Notes: generated from the letters alone by a model not told the origin. A DNA stretch of 64,000 nucleotides from an uncultured Lachnospiraceae bacterium (GCA_910579865.1 CAJTXA010000010.1:72150-136149), one strand, 5' to 3'. Positions 16,515 through 26,070 are shown, numbered from the stretch's first letter. Program-made: numbers and translations.

Positions 16515-16544
16515 GTATAATTATTTTCCAAAGTGGGAAGGATT
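16515..16544 (+). promoter_or_regulatory. Sigma-F-type promoter of spoIIR
   Basis: GTATA (16515-16519), 15-bp spacer, GGGAAGGATT (16535-16544). This fits the forespore sigma-F pattern GyATA-15-GGnRAnAnT with one mismatch in the -10. spoIIR is a classic sigma-F target, and the start codon is 30 bp downstream. Confidence 0.75.
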
Positions 16545-16573
16545 TTTATATTAAATCGATAAGGAGGTTCCCT

Positions 16574-17251
16574 ATGATTTCTTATAAAAATAAACTTTAT
16601 TCATTTATAGTTTTTTTGTTACTTATTCTATTAATAGGATCATTAAGCACCACTTTTATTCATTTGCGAAAAAACTCTGTCTATGCTGCGACACAACAAG
16701 AATTAGCCTCTCATGTTGTTCGTTTTCATGTTTTGGCAGAAAGTGATTCAGAGGAAGATCAAAAATTAAAACTATTAGTAAAAACTGCTGTTTTAGAATA
16801 TATGGAACAACCTTTAGCTCGTGCTTCTAGTGCTGAAGAAGCACTGGAAATTTTGGACAGATACACAGACGATATTATTCGAGTAGCCTCTGATACATTG
16901 GCCAAACAAGGTTCTACTTTATCTGTAAAAGCTGGAACAGAACTCGTCTACTTTCCTGAAAAAACCTATGGTGATCTTACCTTTCCAGCAGGTTACTATA
17001 CCGCTTATCGTATTTTACTTGGTTCAGGCGGTGGTCAAAACTGGTGGTGTGTTCTCTACCCTCCTCTTTGCTTTATTGATGTTACCCACTGTATTGTTCC
17101 AGAAGAATCGAAACAAGAAATCAAATCTTTTTTAAATGAAGAAGAATATGCCCTTATTACAACCAATTTACCAGATGATCAAAATACTGTAGAAATTCGC
17201 TTTCGTCTTTTAGACTGGCTTACTTCTAACACTTCATCTGCAACACCTTAA
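16574..17251 (+). CDS. spoIIR: Stage II sporulation protein R
   Basis: 225 residues, exported. An N-terminal membrane or signal segment (YSFIVFLLLILLIGSLSTTF) precedes the SpoIIR core: VVRFHVLAESDSEEDQKLKL and the diagnostic GGGQNWWCVLYPPLCF. Made in the forespore and secreted into the intermembrane space, SpoIIR triggers SpoIIGA to process pro-sigma-E in the mother cell. The ATG at 16574 has AAGGAGG at 6 nt; a longer frame adds 24 residues without support and would run into the sigma-F promoter. Its stop is 5 bp from the convergent gntR stop. Confidence 0.93.
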   Translation: MISYKNKLYSFIVFLLLILLIGSLSTTFIHLRKNSVYAATQQELASHVVRFHVLAESDSEEDQKLKLLVKTAVLEYMEQPLARASSAEEALEILDRYTDDIIRVASDTLAKQGSTLSVKAGTELVYFPEKTYGDLTFPAGYYTAYRILLGSGGGQNWWCVLYPPLCFIDVTHCIVPEESKQEIKSFLNEEEYALITTNLPDDQNTVEIRFRLLDWLTSNTSSATP

Positions 17252-17256
17252 CTCTC

Positions 17257-17928
17257 TTATTCTTTCTTTACCTTTTGTGATACCATTATCTCCTGATTAT
17301 CAATATGAAGACGAATCGCAGACTTGGCACGTTCTATGTTCCGAGTCTGAATTGCTTCTGCAATTTCTTGGTGTTCTTGAACCAATTTGCTTCTCTGTTG
17401 TTCATCCTTAATATACTCCAAACGATAACGATACATTTGTTCCCGAAGGTTATTCAGCATCTGTTGTAATCGCTCATTTCCAGTAGCTAAATAGATAATC
17501 TCATGAAAATCAATATCTTGTCTTGCAATTTCTGTTAAATCCCCAGATTTTAAAGCTTCTTCAAAAATATGATTATGTACATCAAACTGTTCAAACTGTT
17601 CTTTATTCATTCTTTGACAAGCCAATGTCACTGCCAACTCCTCCAAAGCTTTTCTTACCTCCAGCACATCACGTACATTCTTTTCTGTAATACTGGCAAC
17701 CTCTGCTCCCTTTCTAGGTATCATAATTACTAAACCTTCTAACTCCAACTTTCGAATTGCTTCTCTAATTGGTGTACGACTTACACCCAGCCGTTCCGCA
17801 AGCTGAATTTCCATTAATCTCTCTCCTGGTTCTAACTCTCCCTTTAAAATTGCTTGTCGCAATGTCTGAAATACTACATCACGTAACGGCAGATACTCAT
17901 CCACTACTGCCTTTAATTGGTCCTGCAT
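17257..17928 (-). CDS. GntR-family regulator, FadR/FCD subfamily
   Basis: A 223-residue regulator. The N-terminal winged helix reads LRQAILKGELEPGERLMEIQLAERLGVSRTPIREAIRKLE in pieces, and an all-helical FCD ligand domain covers the last 150 residues. The metal-binding pattern of FCD domains is partly visible (D and H in ARQDIDFHEIIY, and H in EEAIRLHIDNQ-like end). It follows ispE by about 70 bp and may share its transcript. The ligand is unknown; such regulators sense small organic acids or sugar acids. Confidence 0.9.
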   Translation of the reverse strand: MQDQLKAVVDEYLPLRDVVFQTLRQAILKGELEPGERLMEIQLAERLGVSRTPIREAIRKLELEGLVIMIPRKGAEVASITEKNVRDVLEVRKALEELAVTLACQRMNKEQFEQFDVHNHIFEEALKSGDLTEIARQDIDFHEIIYLATGNERLQQMLNNLREQMYRYRLEYIKDEQQRSKLVQEHQEIAEAIQTRNIERAKSAIRLHIDNQEIMVSQKVKKE

Positions 17929-17996
17929 TTGCTTGCCTCCTCTATCTGTTTCCTCTTAAATTGTATCATCTGTTTTTGTTTGTTTTTTATCCTTTA

Positions 17997-18869
17997 TCAA
18001 TGAATTGGCTGATAAAACCTAGTAATATAAATCTGTCGGCTAATTTCAGACTGCTTCAAAAGTTTATATCCTTGTTCGGCTTGTTCCCGACAATCAAACA
18101 GTCCAAATACAGTAGGTCCACTTCCACTCATTAATACATTTAAAGCACCACTCCTTTGAATTTGTTCTTTCATCTCTGCAATAACTGGATAATTTGGTAT
18201 TGTAACTGTTTCTAATACATTTCCCATCTTATCTGCCAGATAATATAAATCACCTGTTTCAATTGCTTTTAACATTCCATCAATATCAGGATGTTGTTCT
18301 ATTTTCTTCAAATCCAAATTTTCATATACAAATTTTGTTGATACACTTATAGGTGGCTTTGCCACTAATACCCAACAATCAGGGGCAGCCAAAAGAGGAG
18401 TCAGCCTCTCTCCGATTCCCTCAGAAAGAGCTGTTCCTCTAAGTAGACAATATGGTACATCGGCTCCTAATTTTACCCCTTGTTCCATTAATTCCTTTAA
18501 GGACAATCCAAGCTGATACATCCGATTCATTCCATAAAGAACAGCAGCAGCATCACTGCTTCCCCCTGCCAATCCTGCTGCTACAGGAATATATTTTTGT
18601 AAGTTAATCTCAATTCCGCCTTTGATTGGATACTCCTTCATCATAAGTTCTGCAGCTCGATAGACGATGTTCTCTGAATCTGTAGGAAGATAAAACAAAT
18701 TTGTTTGAATTTGAATTCCTGGTTCTTGCTTCTTTGTTAGACAAATACGATCATAAATTCCAACTGTCTGCATAATCATCCTTACTTCATGATACCCATC
18801 TTCCCTCTTTTTAAGTACATCCAATCCAAGATTAATCTTCGCATACGCTTTTAACTTCATTCGATTCAA
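17997..18869 (-). CDS. ispE: 4-diphosphocytidyl-2-C-methyl-D-erythritol kinase
   Basis: A 290-residue GHMP kinase of the MEP isoprenoid pathway. The N-terminus KAYAKINLGLDVL and the ATP loop PVAAGLAGGSSDAAAVLYGMN are diagnostic. The end MSGSGPTVFGLF is the third GHMP motif. The start is TTG at 18869, 7 nt after GGAGGG; the nearby ATG codons are out of frame or too far from that site. In many Clostridia ispE lies next to a gntR gene, as here. Confidence 0.94.
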   Translation of the reverse strand: MNRMKLKAYAKINLGLDVLKKREDGYHEVRMIMQTVGIYDRICLTKKQEPGIQIQTNLFYLPTDSENIVYRAAELMMKEYPIKGGIEINLQKYIPVAAGLAGGSSDAAAVLYGMNRMYQLGLSLKELMEQGVKLGADVPYCLLRGTALSEGIGERLTPLLAAPDCWVLVAKPPISVSTKFVYENLDLKKIEQHPDIDGMLKAIETGDLYYLADKMGNVLETVTIPNYPVIAEMKEQIQRSGALNVLMSGSGPTVFGLFDCREQAEQGYKLLKQSEISRQIYITRFYQPIH

Positions 18870-18977
18870 TCATCATCCCTCCTGCCTTTGTAAATTATTT
18901 CTCTATTGTAACGTCTTTTATTTGTATTTTGTATACATGGCTCTATTATAACATACCAAATAAAAGCTGTCTATATA

Positions 18978-19011
18978 AAAATGGCACTTCACTCAAGCAA
19001 AGTGCCATTTT
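18978..19011 (-). terminator. Terminator of pepC
   Basis: A 12-bp stem, AAAATGGCACTT with AAGTGCCATTTT, just after the pepC stop codon, with TTTTTATATAG following on the minus strand. Confidence 0.85.
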
Positions 19012-19018
19012 CACAACC

Positions 19019-20362
19019 TTATTCTTTCATTACAGCAAGTGAACCCATTGGATCCCATGGTGCCAATTCAATTGGCTCTTCTTCAAGTGCTTTACACCAC
19101 TCTTCTGTCAAATGCTTTTTATGAATAATTACCTGATATGTAAACTCATCAAACCAAGCATCACTAGCTACAAAATACCCTTTTTTACCAGGCTCCTCTC
19201 CCCAACTATTCTCAATTTTCCAACGATTTGGCTTTTCCTCTCGATCCAAATTTACTCCTGTTAATATCATAGCATGATTCATTGCACTATCCCGATAATC
19301 CAAACGTTCCTCCTTTGTCATAGACAAATCTAATCCCCCAAGAATCTCTCCATAGACAAACGAATTTTGATCCCAAATGCCATCTGTTCTACTGCCATAT
19401 TTTCCACAATCGCTGCCAAACCATACCACTTCTCCATCTTTTAACTGTTGTATTGCTAATTTTTTTAATTCCTCCATTGGTAAATTCAAATAGCGAATCT
19501 TTCCTTCAACCACATTTCCAAGATATTTCACGGTATACGTTTTTCCATAAGGTTTATCTTTTGTAGGAGCATGAATTACACTTACATAATCTTCTAATGA
19601 CAGTTTAATATATTTTTCATAAAAAGAACGAGGTGTCATGTCATAATCCACATGGTACTTATGATCTTTATCCATATATTCAAAATTAAATTGATCCACT
19701 GGTCTTCCAAAACAAATACAAAGTGCTCGAAATAGTTCTTCTAACATTTCTTCTTTTCTCTTAGAAGGTTCTTTTCCTTCTTTTACCAATGTACGCAGTT
19801 CAATCGCATCTTTACGAAGTTTCATATTCAAAATCTGTGACATATTTCTTGTACTATTTGATTGAAATGTTTCTGGCATTACACTAGCTGGAACAATCCC
19901 ATATTTTTGAATTAAGCTTACCATCATATCCCATTGTCCACCATCACTTAATCCAGAGGACAAAATCCAATCAACTGTACGATCTGAAATTTCTAAATCA
20001 ACTGAATCAATAATTGATTCCAAAAAGAAATTCATCTTTTCAAACTTATCCCAAAAAGCCAAATAATTTCCAGATAACTCAAACTTTTCCATATTGCAGT
20101 GTTTTGCTACTATCTCTCTCATCATATTCATAGAAGCAAACAGCCAGCAACGTCCACTTTGTTTTTGTGCTGTAATTCCTCTAGTCAAAACTTCAACCGA
20201 AAAACTATACTCTAATTTTGCTGCATCCATTGGACTAAATGCTATATCAGATAAAACAGTCTTTGCTGCAGCCGCTGTATAAATCTTAGTTGTTTTGTCT
20301 TTATCATAATTCTTTTTAAATCGTTCAATCATTTCTGTTGTGATTGGTTTTGCGTTCCTCAT
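19019..20362 (-). CDS. pepC: C1-type aminopeptidase (bleomycin hydrolase / PepC)
   Basis: A 447-residue cytoplasmic cysteine aminopeptidase. The catalytic cysteine is C72 in QKQSGRCWLFA; the histidine is in SAMNHAMILTGV and the asparagine in WKIENSWGEEPG. The length matches PepC/bleomycin hydrolase. The ATG at 20362 has AAAGG about 8 nt upstream; the ATG three codons earlier touches the ribosome site. The gene stands alone with its own promoter and terminator and would finish peptide breakdown after uptake. Confidence 0.95.
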   Translation of the reverse strand: MRNAKPITTEMIERFKKNYDKDKTTKIYTAAAAKTVLSDIAFSPMDAAKLEYSFSVEVLTRGITAQKQSGRCWLFASMNMMREIVAKHCNMEKFELSGNYLAFWDKFEKMNFFLESIIDSVDLEISDRTVDWILSSGLSDGGQWDMMVSLIQKYGIVPASVMPETFQSNSTRNMSQILNMKLRKDAIELRTLVKEGKEPSKRKEEMLEELFRALCICFGRPVDQFNFEYMDKDHKYHVDYDMTPRSFYEKYIKLSLEDYVSVIHAPTKDKPYGKTYTVKYLGNVVEGKIRYLNLPMEELKKLAIQQLKDGEVVWFGSDCGKYGSRTDGIWDQNSFVYGEILGGLDLSMTKEERLDYRDSAMNHAMILTGVNLDREEKPNRWKIENSWGEEPGKKGYFVASDAWFDEFTYQVIIHKKHLTEEWCKALEEEPIELAPWDPMGSLAVMKE

Positions 20363-20417
20363 AGTTTTCATCCTTTCTGTATTCTATCTTATAATCTTCC
20401 TTTTATTAGCCATAGTT

Positions 20418-20446
20418 ATCATAGTCTTTTTCTCTATAATTGTCAA
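20418..20446 (-). promoter_or_regulatory. pepC promoter
   Basis: Minus-strand TTGACA (20441-20446), 17-bp spacer, TATGAT (20418-20423). Confidence 0.7.
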
Positions 20447-20452
20447 ATCCTT

Positions 20453-22021
20453 TTAAATCTCCTCCACCTTCTTAATCAATACCAAACGGTCCCCTGCTCT
20501 AATCCGATCTTCTGTCAGCTCATTTACTTCTCGAATACTTTCTACTGTAGTATAATACTTCTTCGCAATTTTCCACAAGCTATCCTCTTTTTTCACAATA
20601 TAACCAACTATTCCAGGCAGCTTCTCTATCTCCTCCATATCATAGGGTTTTGCTTCTACATCTGTAATAATATCTGCACTAAGCTGTTCCATAACCAGTA
20701 CTTCTAAATGAATCATTGCTTTTAATTCTGCTTCATCTCCGCCAAGCATCACGGCACCCAGTTGTTCCAAAGAATGTCTAAGGTGCCAAATCGTACGTTC
20801 ATGCATCCCTGGTACTTCAATCTGATAAGAAAATGGAACCATACCCATTGTTTGCTGGATTGGTTGATTATCATCTGGTGCCAGATAGATTACTGATACA
20901 CTAACAATTCCATCAATCTGCAATCCATTTTCTGTTCGTGATACTTCATCAATTTTAATTGTTCCACTACTGCTTATAATTTGAAGAATCTTAGGCTGTT
21001 GTCCAGACAATTTCATTTTTTCTGAAGCTTTACATTTAGAAGAATTTCTTGCCAGCAAATGTTCATAAAAAATTGTTTCCTGAACTGGCTCCAAATTTCT
21101 CATAGAAGAATATACATCATTCATAATTTCACAAGAAGCATCTCGATAAAGTGTAATATCCATATCAATTACATAATCTAACCCAATTACTCTCTGTTCT
21201 CCATCATTATCTGGTTTCGCTTCCATTTCATTTCCATTTAAACGATAGTGAATATCTGGAATCATATCTTCTGCTGCATCCCGACATTCCACATTTCCCT
21301 GTACAGGAATCGTTAGTTCTACCCATTGATAAGAAGCATTTTCATCTTCACTTTGATAAAGAACAAAAACAGCAATTTCTCCTTGTAAATAAAGGGAACC
21401 ATCTAAAGGTCGTGTATCCATCATTCGAATCTGTGCTTCCGTCCAAAGAATCCTTGCAATATTAGGTTTATTTGCAGACAATTCCATATCATCTTTAATT
21501 CGATATACATCTCTTGTTTTTACTGCAGCTGGAGTAAATGTAAGTTTCTGTGTTGTATATTCCAAATCTGGTTCTCCAGATAAGGCACTTCCTGGTTCTT
21601 TTGTAAGTGTTTCTTCTGCATATGCATGTAATGTTACAACTGCACGCACACTAATTTTTCGGGAATGAATTAATGTAATAGAACTATCTTCAATATCAGG
21701 ATCAATGGATACTTCATCTCCTTCTTGTACCCCTTCCATATTAATCAATTCATCAAATGGAACTTCTCCCTTTAAATTATGTATACTATGATTTCCCCTG
21801 TCTTCACTTCCATATAAAATTCGATAAATCAGCTTTCCTTTTACATTTACTTTATCCGGAAGGATGCGCACCATATCAATCTGTACTTCACTTGCTTGTT
21901 TCATAATTCTTGCTATATCTGCATTAGCATCTGGTACATTACGATCATCATCCATAACAATTTGTGTATTTCCTTCTGCTTTACGATGAGTAAAAACCAT
22001 CATTTCTTTTATAACTTCCAT
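20453..22021 (-). CDS. sipL: SPOCS/DUF3794 and LysM protein, SipL-like spore morphogenesis factor
   Basis: 522 residues. Three DUF3794 (SPOCS) repeats cover about residues 1-440, and a C-terminal LysM domain reads GYIVKKEDSLWKIAKKYYTTVESIREVN. This layout is that of Clostridioides difficile SipL, the partner of SpoIVA in building the basal spore-coat layer, a functional counterpart of SpoVID. The ATG at 22021 follows AAGGAGG; the longer frame starts inside the upstream gene. It follows a PrcB-type lipoprotein gene. The name sipL rests on domain order and should be read as SipL-like. Confidence 0.8.
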   Translation of the reverse strand: MEVIKEMMVFTHRKAEGNTQIVMDDDRNVPDANADIARIMKQASEVQIDMVRILPDKVNVKGKLIYRILYGSEDRGNHSIHNLKGEVPFDELINMEGVQEGDEVSIDPDIEDSSITLIHSRKISVRAVVTLHAYAEETLTKEPGSALSGEPDLEYTTQKLTFTPAAVKTRDVYRIKDDMELSANKPNIARILWTEAQIRMMDTRPLDGSLYLQGEIAVFVLYQSEDENASYQWVELTIPVQGNVECRDAAEDMIPDIHYRLNGNEMEAKPDNDGEQRVIGLDYVIDMDITLYRDASCEIMNDVYSSMRNLEPVQETIFYEHLLARNSSKCKASEKMKLSGQQPKILQIISSSGTIKIDEVSRTENGLQIDGIVSVSVIYLAPDDNQPIQQTMGMVPFSYQIEVPGMHERTIWHLRHSLEQLGAVMLGGDEAELKAMIHLEVLVMEQLSADIITDVEAKPYDMEEIEKLPGIVGYIVKKEDSLWKIAKKYYTTVESIREVNELTEDRIRAGDRLVLIKKVEEI

Positions 22022-22053
22022 ACTTCTCCTCCTTCTTGTTCCCCTAATTTCTC

Positions 22054-22473
22054 TCACTGAAATACAACTGGTTCTTCTCGTTTTTCTATCTTTATGACAA
22101 TATAAGGATAAGTTGGCACTTCATCTACTTTTTCTCCCTTTGTTGGTCCTATTAAACTTGTATCCAAATAAACTGCATCTTTTCCTAAATAACATTCATT
22201 TACAGTAATGCTATAACCACTTGTTTTTTGTTCTCCATAGCCAACAATTAAGTAAACTGCTTCATCTGTAGTATAAGTATTTTTCATCTCTCCTGTCTTT
22301 TTTGTTTCAATAAAATCCGCAACTTCCTTTGGAAGCTCTGCATCTGGCACTACTGTAAAATCAATATCCTTCTGTTTTTCTTCCTTTTGTATTGTCATTT
22401 GACAAGAAGTCAATGTAAGAGGAATTGTTAAAAAAAGAATGACCATTAAGCCATATAAAATAAATTTTTTCAT
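22054..22473 (-). CDS. Lipoprotein with PrcB C-terminal-type domain
   Basis: 139 residues. A signal peptide ends in LTSC, so the protein is probably a lipoprotein. The rest resembles the PrcB_C domain (EAVYLIVGYGEQKTSGYSITV is the recognisable core). PrcB proteins in other bacteria regulate a trypsin-like protease complex; no such protease is nearby, so the role is open. It is 32 bp upstream of the sipL-like gene on the same strand and may share its transcript, with its own TTGCAT-18-TATAAT promoter. Confidence 0.75.
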   Translation of the reverse strand: MKKFILYGLMVILFLTIPLTLTSCQMTIQKEEKQKDIDFTVVPDAELPKEVADFIETKKTGEMKNTYTTDEAVYLIVGYGEQKTSGYSITVNECYLGKDAVYLDTSLIGPTKGEKVDEVPTYPYIVIKIEKREEPVVFQ

Positions 22474-22509
22474 AAAATCACCTAGTATTATGTAATTTGA
22501 ATTGATATT

Positions 22510-22539
22510 ATTATATGAAATGGATTAGAAAATATGCAA
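22510..22539 (-). promoter_or_regulatory. Promoter of the PrcB-type lipoprotein gene
   Basis: Minus-strand TTGCAT (22534-22539), 18-bp spacer, TATAAT (22510-22515). Confidence 0.6.
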
Positions 22540-22541
22540 AA

Positions 22542-22568
22542 AAATAACCCTTCCTTCAAGAGTTATTT
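22542..22568 (-). terminator. Hairpin with T run, upstream of the PrcB gene
   Basis: On the minus strand an 11-bp stem (one G-U) with a 5-nt loop is followed by TTTTTTT. No minus-strand gene ends before it, and it lies upstream of the PrcB-gene promoter. It may cut off read-through or end an untranslated RNA. About 240 bp beyond it, up to 22816, is very AT-rich DNA in which I see no gene. Confidence 0.55.
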
Positions 22569-22816
22569 GATGTGTAAGGTATTTAATTATAAATTTTTTA
22601 TTTTATCTATAATTTTAAATTTAATACGAAATATCATTGAATTCTTCTTGTTATTTTTATAAAGTTGATTTATAATCATAAAAAATAATTTAAAATTTAA
22701 AAACAGCTATTGATCGAAACTTTAAATATTCAATATAATAATAATTTTATAAAAACAATTTATCAATTAAGGAAGCAGATTTTTTGTTTACGACAAATGA
22801 AAGAAGGAGTTTATTT

Positions 22817-23791
22817 ATGAAAATAACACTTGAATTATTTCTATCTATTTTTCTCTACTTACTTACGCCATCTACAACACTTTCTCCTAATCTTAACGTT
22901 TGTCCATCTTCTAACCAAACTATGACAATGGAAACACTGATTCAACTTTGTAATGACAATAATTTATCCCAACTTATTCAGCAAAAGGGACTAAATGGCT
23001 TTCTTATCTACAAAAATATGGAACATATCAAAAATGAGTACTCCCTTACTTGGATGTATACCTGTAATCTATCCTATCAGAACAAAGAATATGAACTTCA
23101 AATACCCTATTGGCTTCCAGAAACTGCTCTGAAATATGGACATCTTGGTTATGAAATTGATTCCGTTGCTCTTGTAGAATTAGAAACAAAAGATATGCAA
23201 TTACTTTATTCTTCTGAACCTAGATTTACTGCTAATACAGATATTCTTTCCTTTTTAGCAAAACAATATCATATGGAACAATATATGACGCTATCTCTTC
23301 CAGAAAACTATTATCTTGGACACTATAATACAATTGATTCTATTTTTGATGAATGGCAAATTATAACAGATAAAGCAGAAATCTATAAAGAAATACCACA
23401 TGGGTCTGCACCAGAATCTTGGTATGCTCCAGGTGGTATAGGTATTTTTAATAATATTGATCTTTTATATTTTGAAAATGGAAACTTAACGAATATTTCT
23501 CTTTTAGGAAATCATAGTTGGATTTCTTCGGAACCAGAGCCAATAGATGGATGTGAAGTATCAGCTCTTCTTGTAGAATATTCTTGTGATCTGTTTACTC
23601 TTCCTGAGTGGGAAGAATATAAAAAACAGTATGGTGAAACAACATCTTCCACTTCACATTTTTGGTATATTTTCCTTGCAAAAGAAAATAACCCAAAATC
23701 ATACGTTGTTTTTCTAAATCAAAACTATTTTACAAAAGAAGATGCTATTCATCTCGCTCAATCTATCCATTTTACAGAAAAAGCATTTTAA
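22817..23791 (+). CDS. Exported protein of unknown function
   Basis: 324 residues. An N-terminal signal (MKITLELFLSIFLYLLTPS) is followed by a probably folded domain rich in aromatic residues. Parts that may help recognition are LQIPYWLPETALKYGHLGYEID, a central YGHYNTIDSIFDEWQ-like stretch and a final FLNQNYFTKEDAIHLAQSIHF. The ATG at 22817 has AAGGAG 7 nt upstream. I do not recognise the family. It is a single gene with no close neighbour on its strand. Confidence 0.7.
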   Translation: MKITLELFLSIFLYLLTPSTTLSPNLNVCPSSNQTMTMETLIQLCNDNNLSQLIQQKGLNGFLIYKNMEHIKNEYSLTWMYTCNLSYQNKEYELQIPYWLPETALKYGHLGYEIDSVALVELETKDMQLLYSSEPRFTANTDILSFLAKQYHMEQYMTLSLPENYYLGHYNTIDSIFDEWQIITDKAEIYKEIPHGSAPESWYAPGGIGIFNNIDLLYFENGNLTNISLLGNHSWISSEPEPIDGCEVSALLVEYSCDLFTLPEWEEYKKQYGETTSSTSHFWYIFLAKENNPKSYVVFLNQNYFTKEDAIHLAQSIHFTEKAF

Positions 23792-23820
23792 TCTTGTTAC
23801 TTTTAAGAATTCATCTGACA

Positions 23821-23866
23821 CAAAAAGGGAGCTATTGCTTTTATAGGTTATTTTGCAACAGCTCCT
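23821..23866 (-). terminator. Terminator of the choline-binding-repeat gene
   Basis: An 11-bp stem, GGAGCTGTTGC with GCAATAGCTCC (one G-U), followed by CTTTTTG on the minus strand; 8 bp after the stop codon. Confidence 0.75.
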
Positions 23867-23872
23867 TCTATT

Positions 23873-25666
23873 TTAATTTTTCTTTTCTTCTGCTACTTGG
23901 ATTGTTACTGTAATTGTAACTGGTTTATACTTCGCCTTATCTTCTGGAGTAAATATAACTTCAAATGGCTGACCAACCTTTACAGCTGATGTTGCGCAAC
24001 TAACGGATCCTTTTACTTCTGTTGTATCTGTAGCAGATACTTTCGCTATTACACTAAAATTCTCTACTTTTACTGTAGAAGTACTGGTAATACCAGCCGC
24101 ACTACCTGTTGTTGGCTTAAGTTCTGCAATGGTTCCATTTACTGTCGCTGTAATGGAACTACCACTTACTGTTGCTGTAATTGTACTAACTACTGGTGCT
24201 ACTGCTGTTATATCCCATTTTGCTGTTAAGTTAATATCCTTTTCTCCCACTACAAGTTTTGTTAAATCAACTGCTTGATTTGCATTTGCTGATTCATACC
24301 AACCAGTAAAAACTGCATTTTCTTTTACTGGATCTCCAATTTTTGTTGTTGTTAAAATATTGGCTACTACATCATTTTTCTTAGCTTTTAAAACTTGTGT
24401 AGGTAGCTTCTCTGTTACCTCAACCGCTTTATCATCTAATGTTTTTACTTCCCAATATCCTCCATTTGCATTTAAAACAATATTATAATAATCTTTGACA
24501 TTTCCCTCTCCTGTAAAGATAACATTTCCTTCTACTGCTTCCACTTTTGCATTTTTATCTACTTCTACTTTTGGATTGATACCTGCTATTGTCTTAATCC
24601 TATTTGCTTGAACCTGATCGGATAAAACAACATTGATATCTGCTGCAATTTCAAAACTGCCCACTTTACCATTTCCTTTCAGTAAAACAGAAGATTTTGT
24701 ATAAATTGTCCCAATATTAATATTTGTAGTAATAATTACATTTTCCCCTTCGATCTCTACTCGATCAAGTGAAGTACCTGTTCCAAACAGAAGATGTAAT
24801 GGATTGGTTCCTTTGGCTTTTTTTGCTTTTAAAGTACTTTTTAAATTACAATTTGTAAACTTAACACTAGAACTGCCGCCACCCTCTACAATAGTATTTC
24901 CATTTACTGTAAGTCCATCTATCTCCACTGTACCATCTGCAACTGTACTTTTTATCGTAAGTTTATTAATTCGATCGGCGGAATTCGATACTAGCTGATT
25001 GATGGTGTCTTTATTACACACCACTGGCTTTTGATCCGTACCACCTTTTATAATCTCAACTTCTCTAGTAAGCCGATTCACTCGAATACTTCCATCTGAA
25101 CTAGTTATCCAATAGTTAATATTTGTAGTAGAACTTCCTTTGTCTCGATTAGAGCCTACATATACAATATTTGAATCTGTTGTTTCTTTTCCATCCCATG
25201 CACCATTTGCATCTAAAGTCCATACTTTATTCTCTATCGTAACATTTCCTGTTTTCATTGCTCCTGAACTAGTATCCAAATAGTACCATTTCCCATCTCT
25301 TGGTTTTATCCAACCATTTAGCATCTCTCCTTTATGGTAATCCATAAAGTACCATTTTCCATCTCTTGGTTTTATCCAACCTGTTCTCATTGCTCCAGTA
25401 TGATAATCTAAGAAATACCACTTTCCATCTCTTGGCTTAATCCATCCTGTTTTCATAATGCCAGTATGATAGTCCATAAAATACCATTGTCCATCTTTAT
25501 CTTGTACCCATCCTGTTTGATAAGTTCCATTTGCATTAACATAATGCCATCCTGAAGCATCTTTTCTCCATCCAGCAGAAGCTGCTGTTACCGACATACC
25601 ATTACTAATTACTAATGCTGCTGAAAGCGCTGTTATAATTCCTCTTCTCCATTTCTTTTTCATCAT
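23873..25666 (-). CDS. Surface protein with choline-binding-type repeats and InlB-like domain
   Basis: 597 residues. A signal peptide (to about residue 29) is followed by six choline-binding-type (CW) repeats to about 165, with the pattern GWIKPRDGKWYFLDYHTG. These usually bind choline or related wall polymers. Residues 200-390 are beta-rich with evenly spaced N, T, V and I residues and may be a beta-helix. An InlB/Flg_new-type repeat follows (VLNANGGYW to FTGWYES to INLTAKW, about 395-482), then a serine/threonine-rich beta domain. There is no LPxTG end, so attachment is presumably non-covalent. The gene has AAGGAG and stands alone. Ligand and role are unknown. Confidence 0.85.
   Translation of the reverse strand: MMKKKWRRGIITALSAALVISNGMSVTAASAGWRKDASGWHYVNANGTYQTGWVQDKDGQWYFMDYHTGIMKTGWIKPRDGKWYFLDYHTGAMRTGWIKPRDGKWYFMDYHKGEMLNGWIKPRDGKWYYLDTSSGAMKTGNVTIENKVWTLDANGAWDGKETTDSNIVYVGSNRDKGSSTTNINYWITSSDGSIRVNRLTREVEIIKGGTDQKPVVCNKDTINQLVSNSADRINKLTIKSTVADGTVEIDGLTVNGNTIVEGGGSSSVKFTNCNLKSTLKAKKAKGTNPLHLLFGTGTSLDRVEIEGENVIITTNINIGTIYTKSSVLLKGNGKVGSFEIAADINVVLSDQVQANRIKTIAGINPKVEVDKNAKVEAVEGNVIFTGEGNVKDYYNIVLNANGGYWEVKTLDDKAVEVTEKLPTQVLKAKKNDVVANILTTTKIGDPVKENAVFTGWYESANANQAVDLTKLVVGEKDINLTAKWDITAVAPVVSTITATVSGSSITATVNGTIAELKPTTGSAAGITSTSTVKVENFSVIAKVSATDTTEVKGSVSCATSAVKVGQPFEVIFTPEDKAKYKPVTITVTIQVAEEKKN
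25260..25480 (-). repeat. Tandem choline-binding repeats of about 63 bp
   Basis: Four near-identical units inside the surface-protein gene, each containing the complement of ATCAAACCAAGAGATGG and coding GWIKPRDGKWYF. The near identity suggests recent unit duplication. Confidence 0.8.
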
Positions 25667-26070
25667 TCTATTCTCCTTTTTCTATACTTGATTTTTTAAT
25701 TCTTTATAAGTAAGTAAAGGCACTTTTTTCAGATCTGATTTTACAAAAGTCCTTGAAAATATTATATTTTTCATTGACTGCTATTACGATTCGTACTTAA
25801 GTCTTGTAAGGATTATATAACGCTTTTTTATAAAATGCATTAGAAAAAGAAGTTTTTGCATTTATCTTTTTTTGTCCTAAGTATCTACTTGCTTTATACC
25901 TATAAACAGGTTTCCTTTCTCGATATTTAATATCATACTAAGAAAATAAACAAAAATAATAGTTGTGAAAATAACACAATTAAAGTTTAAATAAAATTTA
26001 ATAGAATTATATATGTGTTTGTGATAAGATTAGAAAATAAAACAGGAATTTAATTAAGGAGTAAAATATT
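25667..26070. other. 404-bp intergenic stretch, no gene seen
   Basis: Divergent region between the choline-binding-repeat gene and a lipoprotein gene. It is very AT-rich with TATAAT-like strings on both strands but no pair of boxes that I trust. No coding frame or known RNA is visible. Confidence 0.5.

Noticed and set aside
25260..25480. Regular repeats that could suggest a CRISPR array
   Set aside because: The units code in frame for choline-binding repeats, with no unique spacers and no cas genes.
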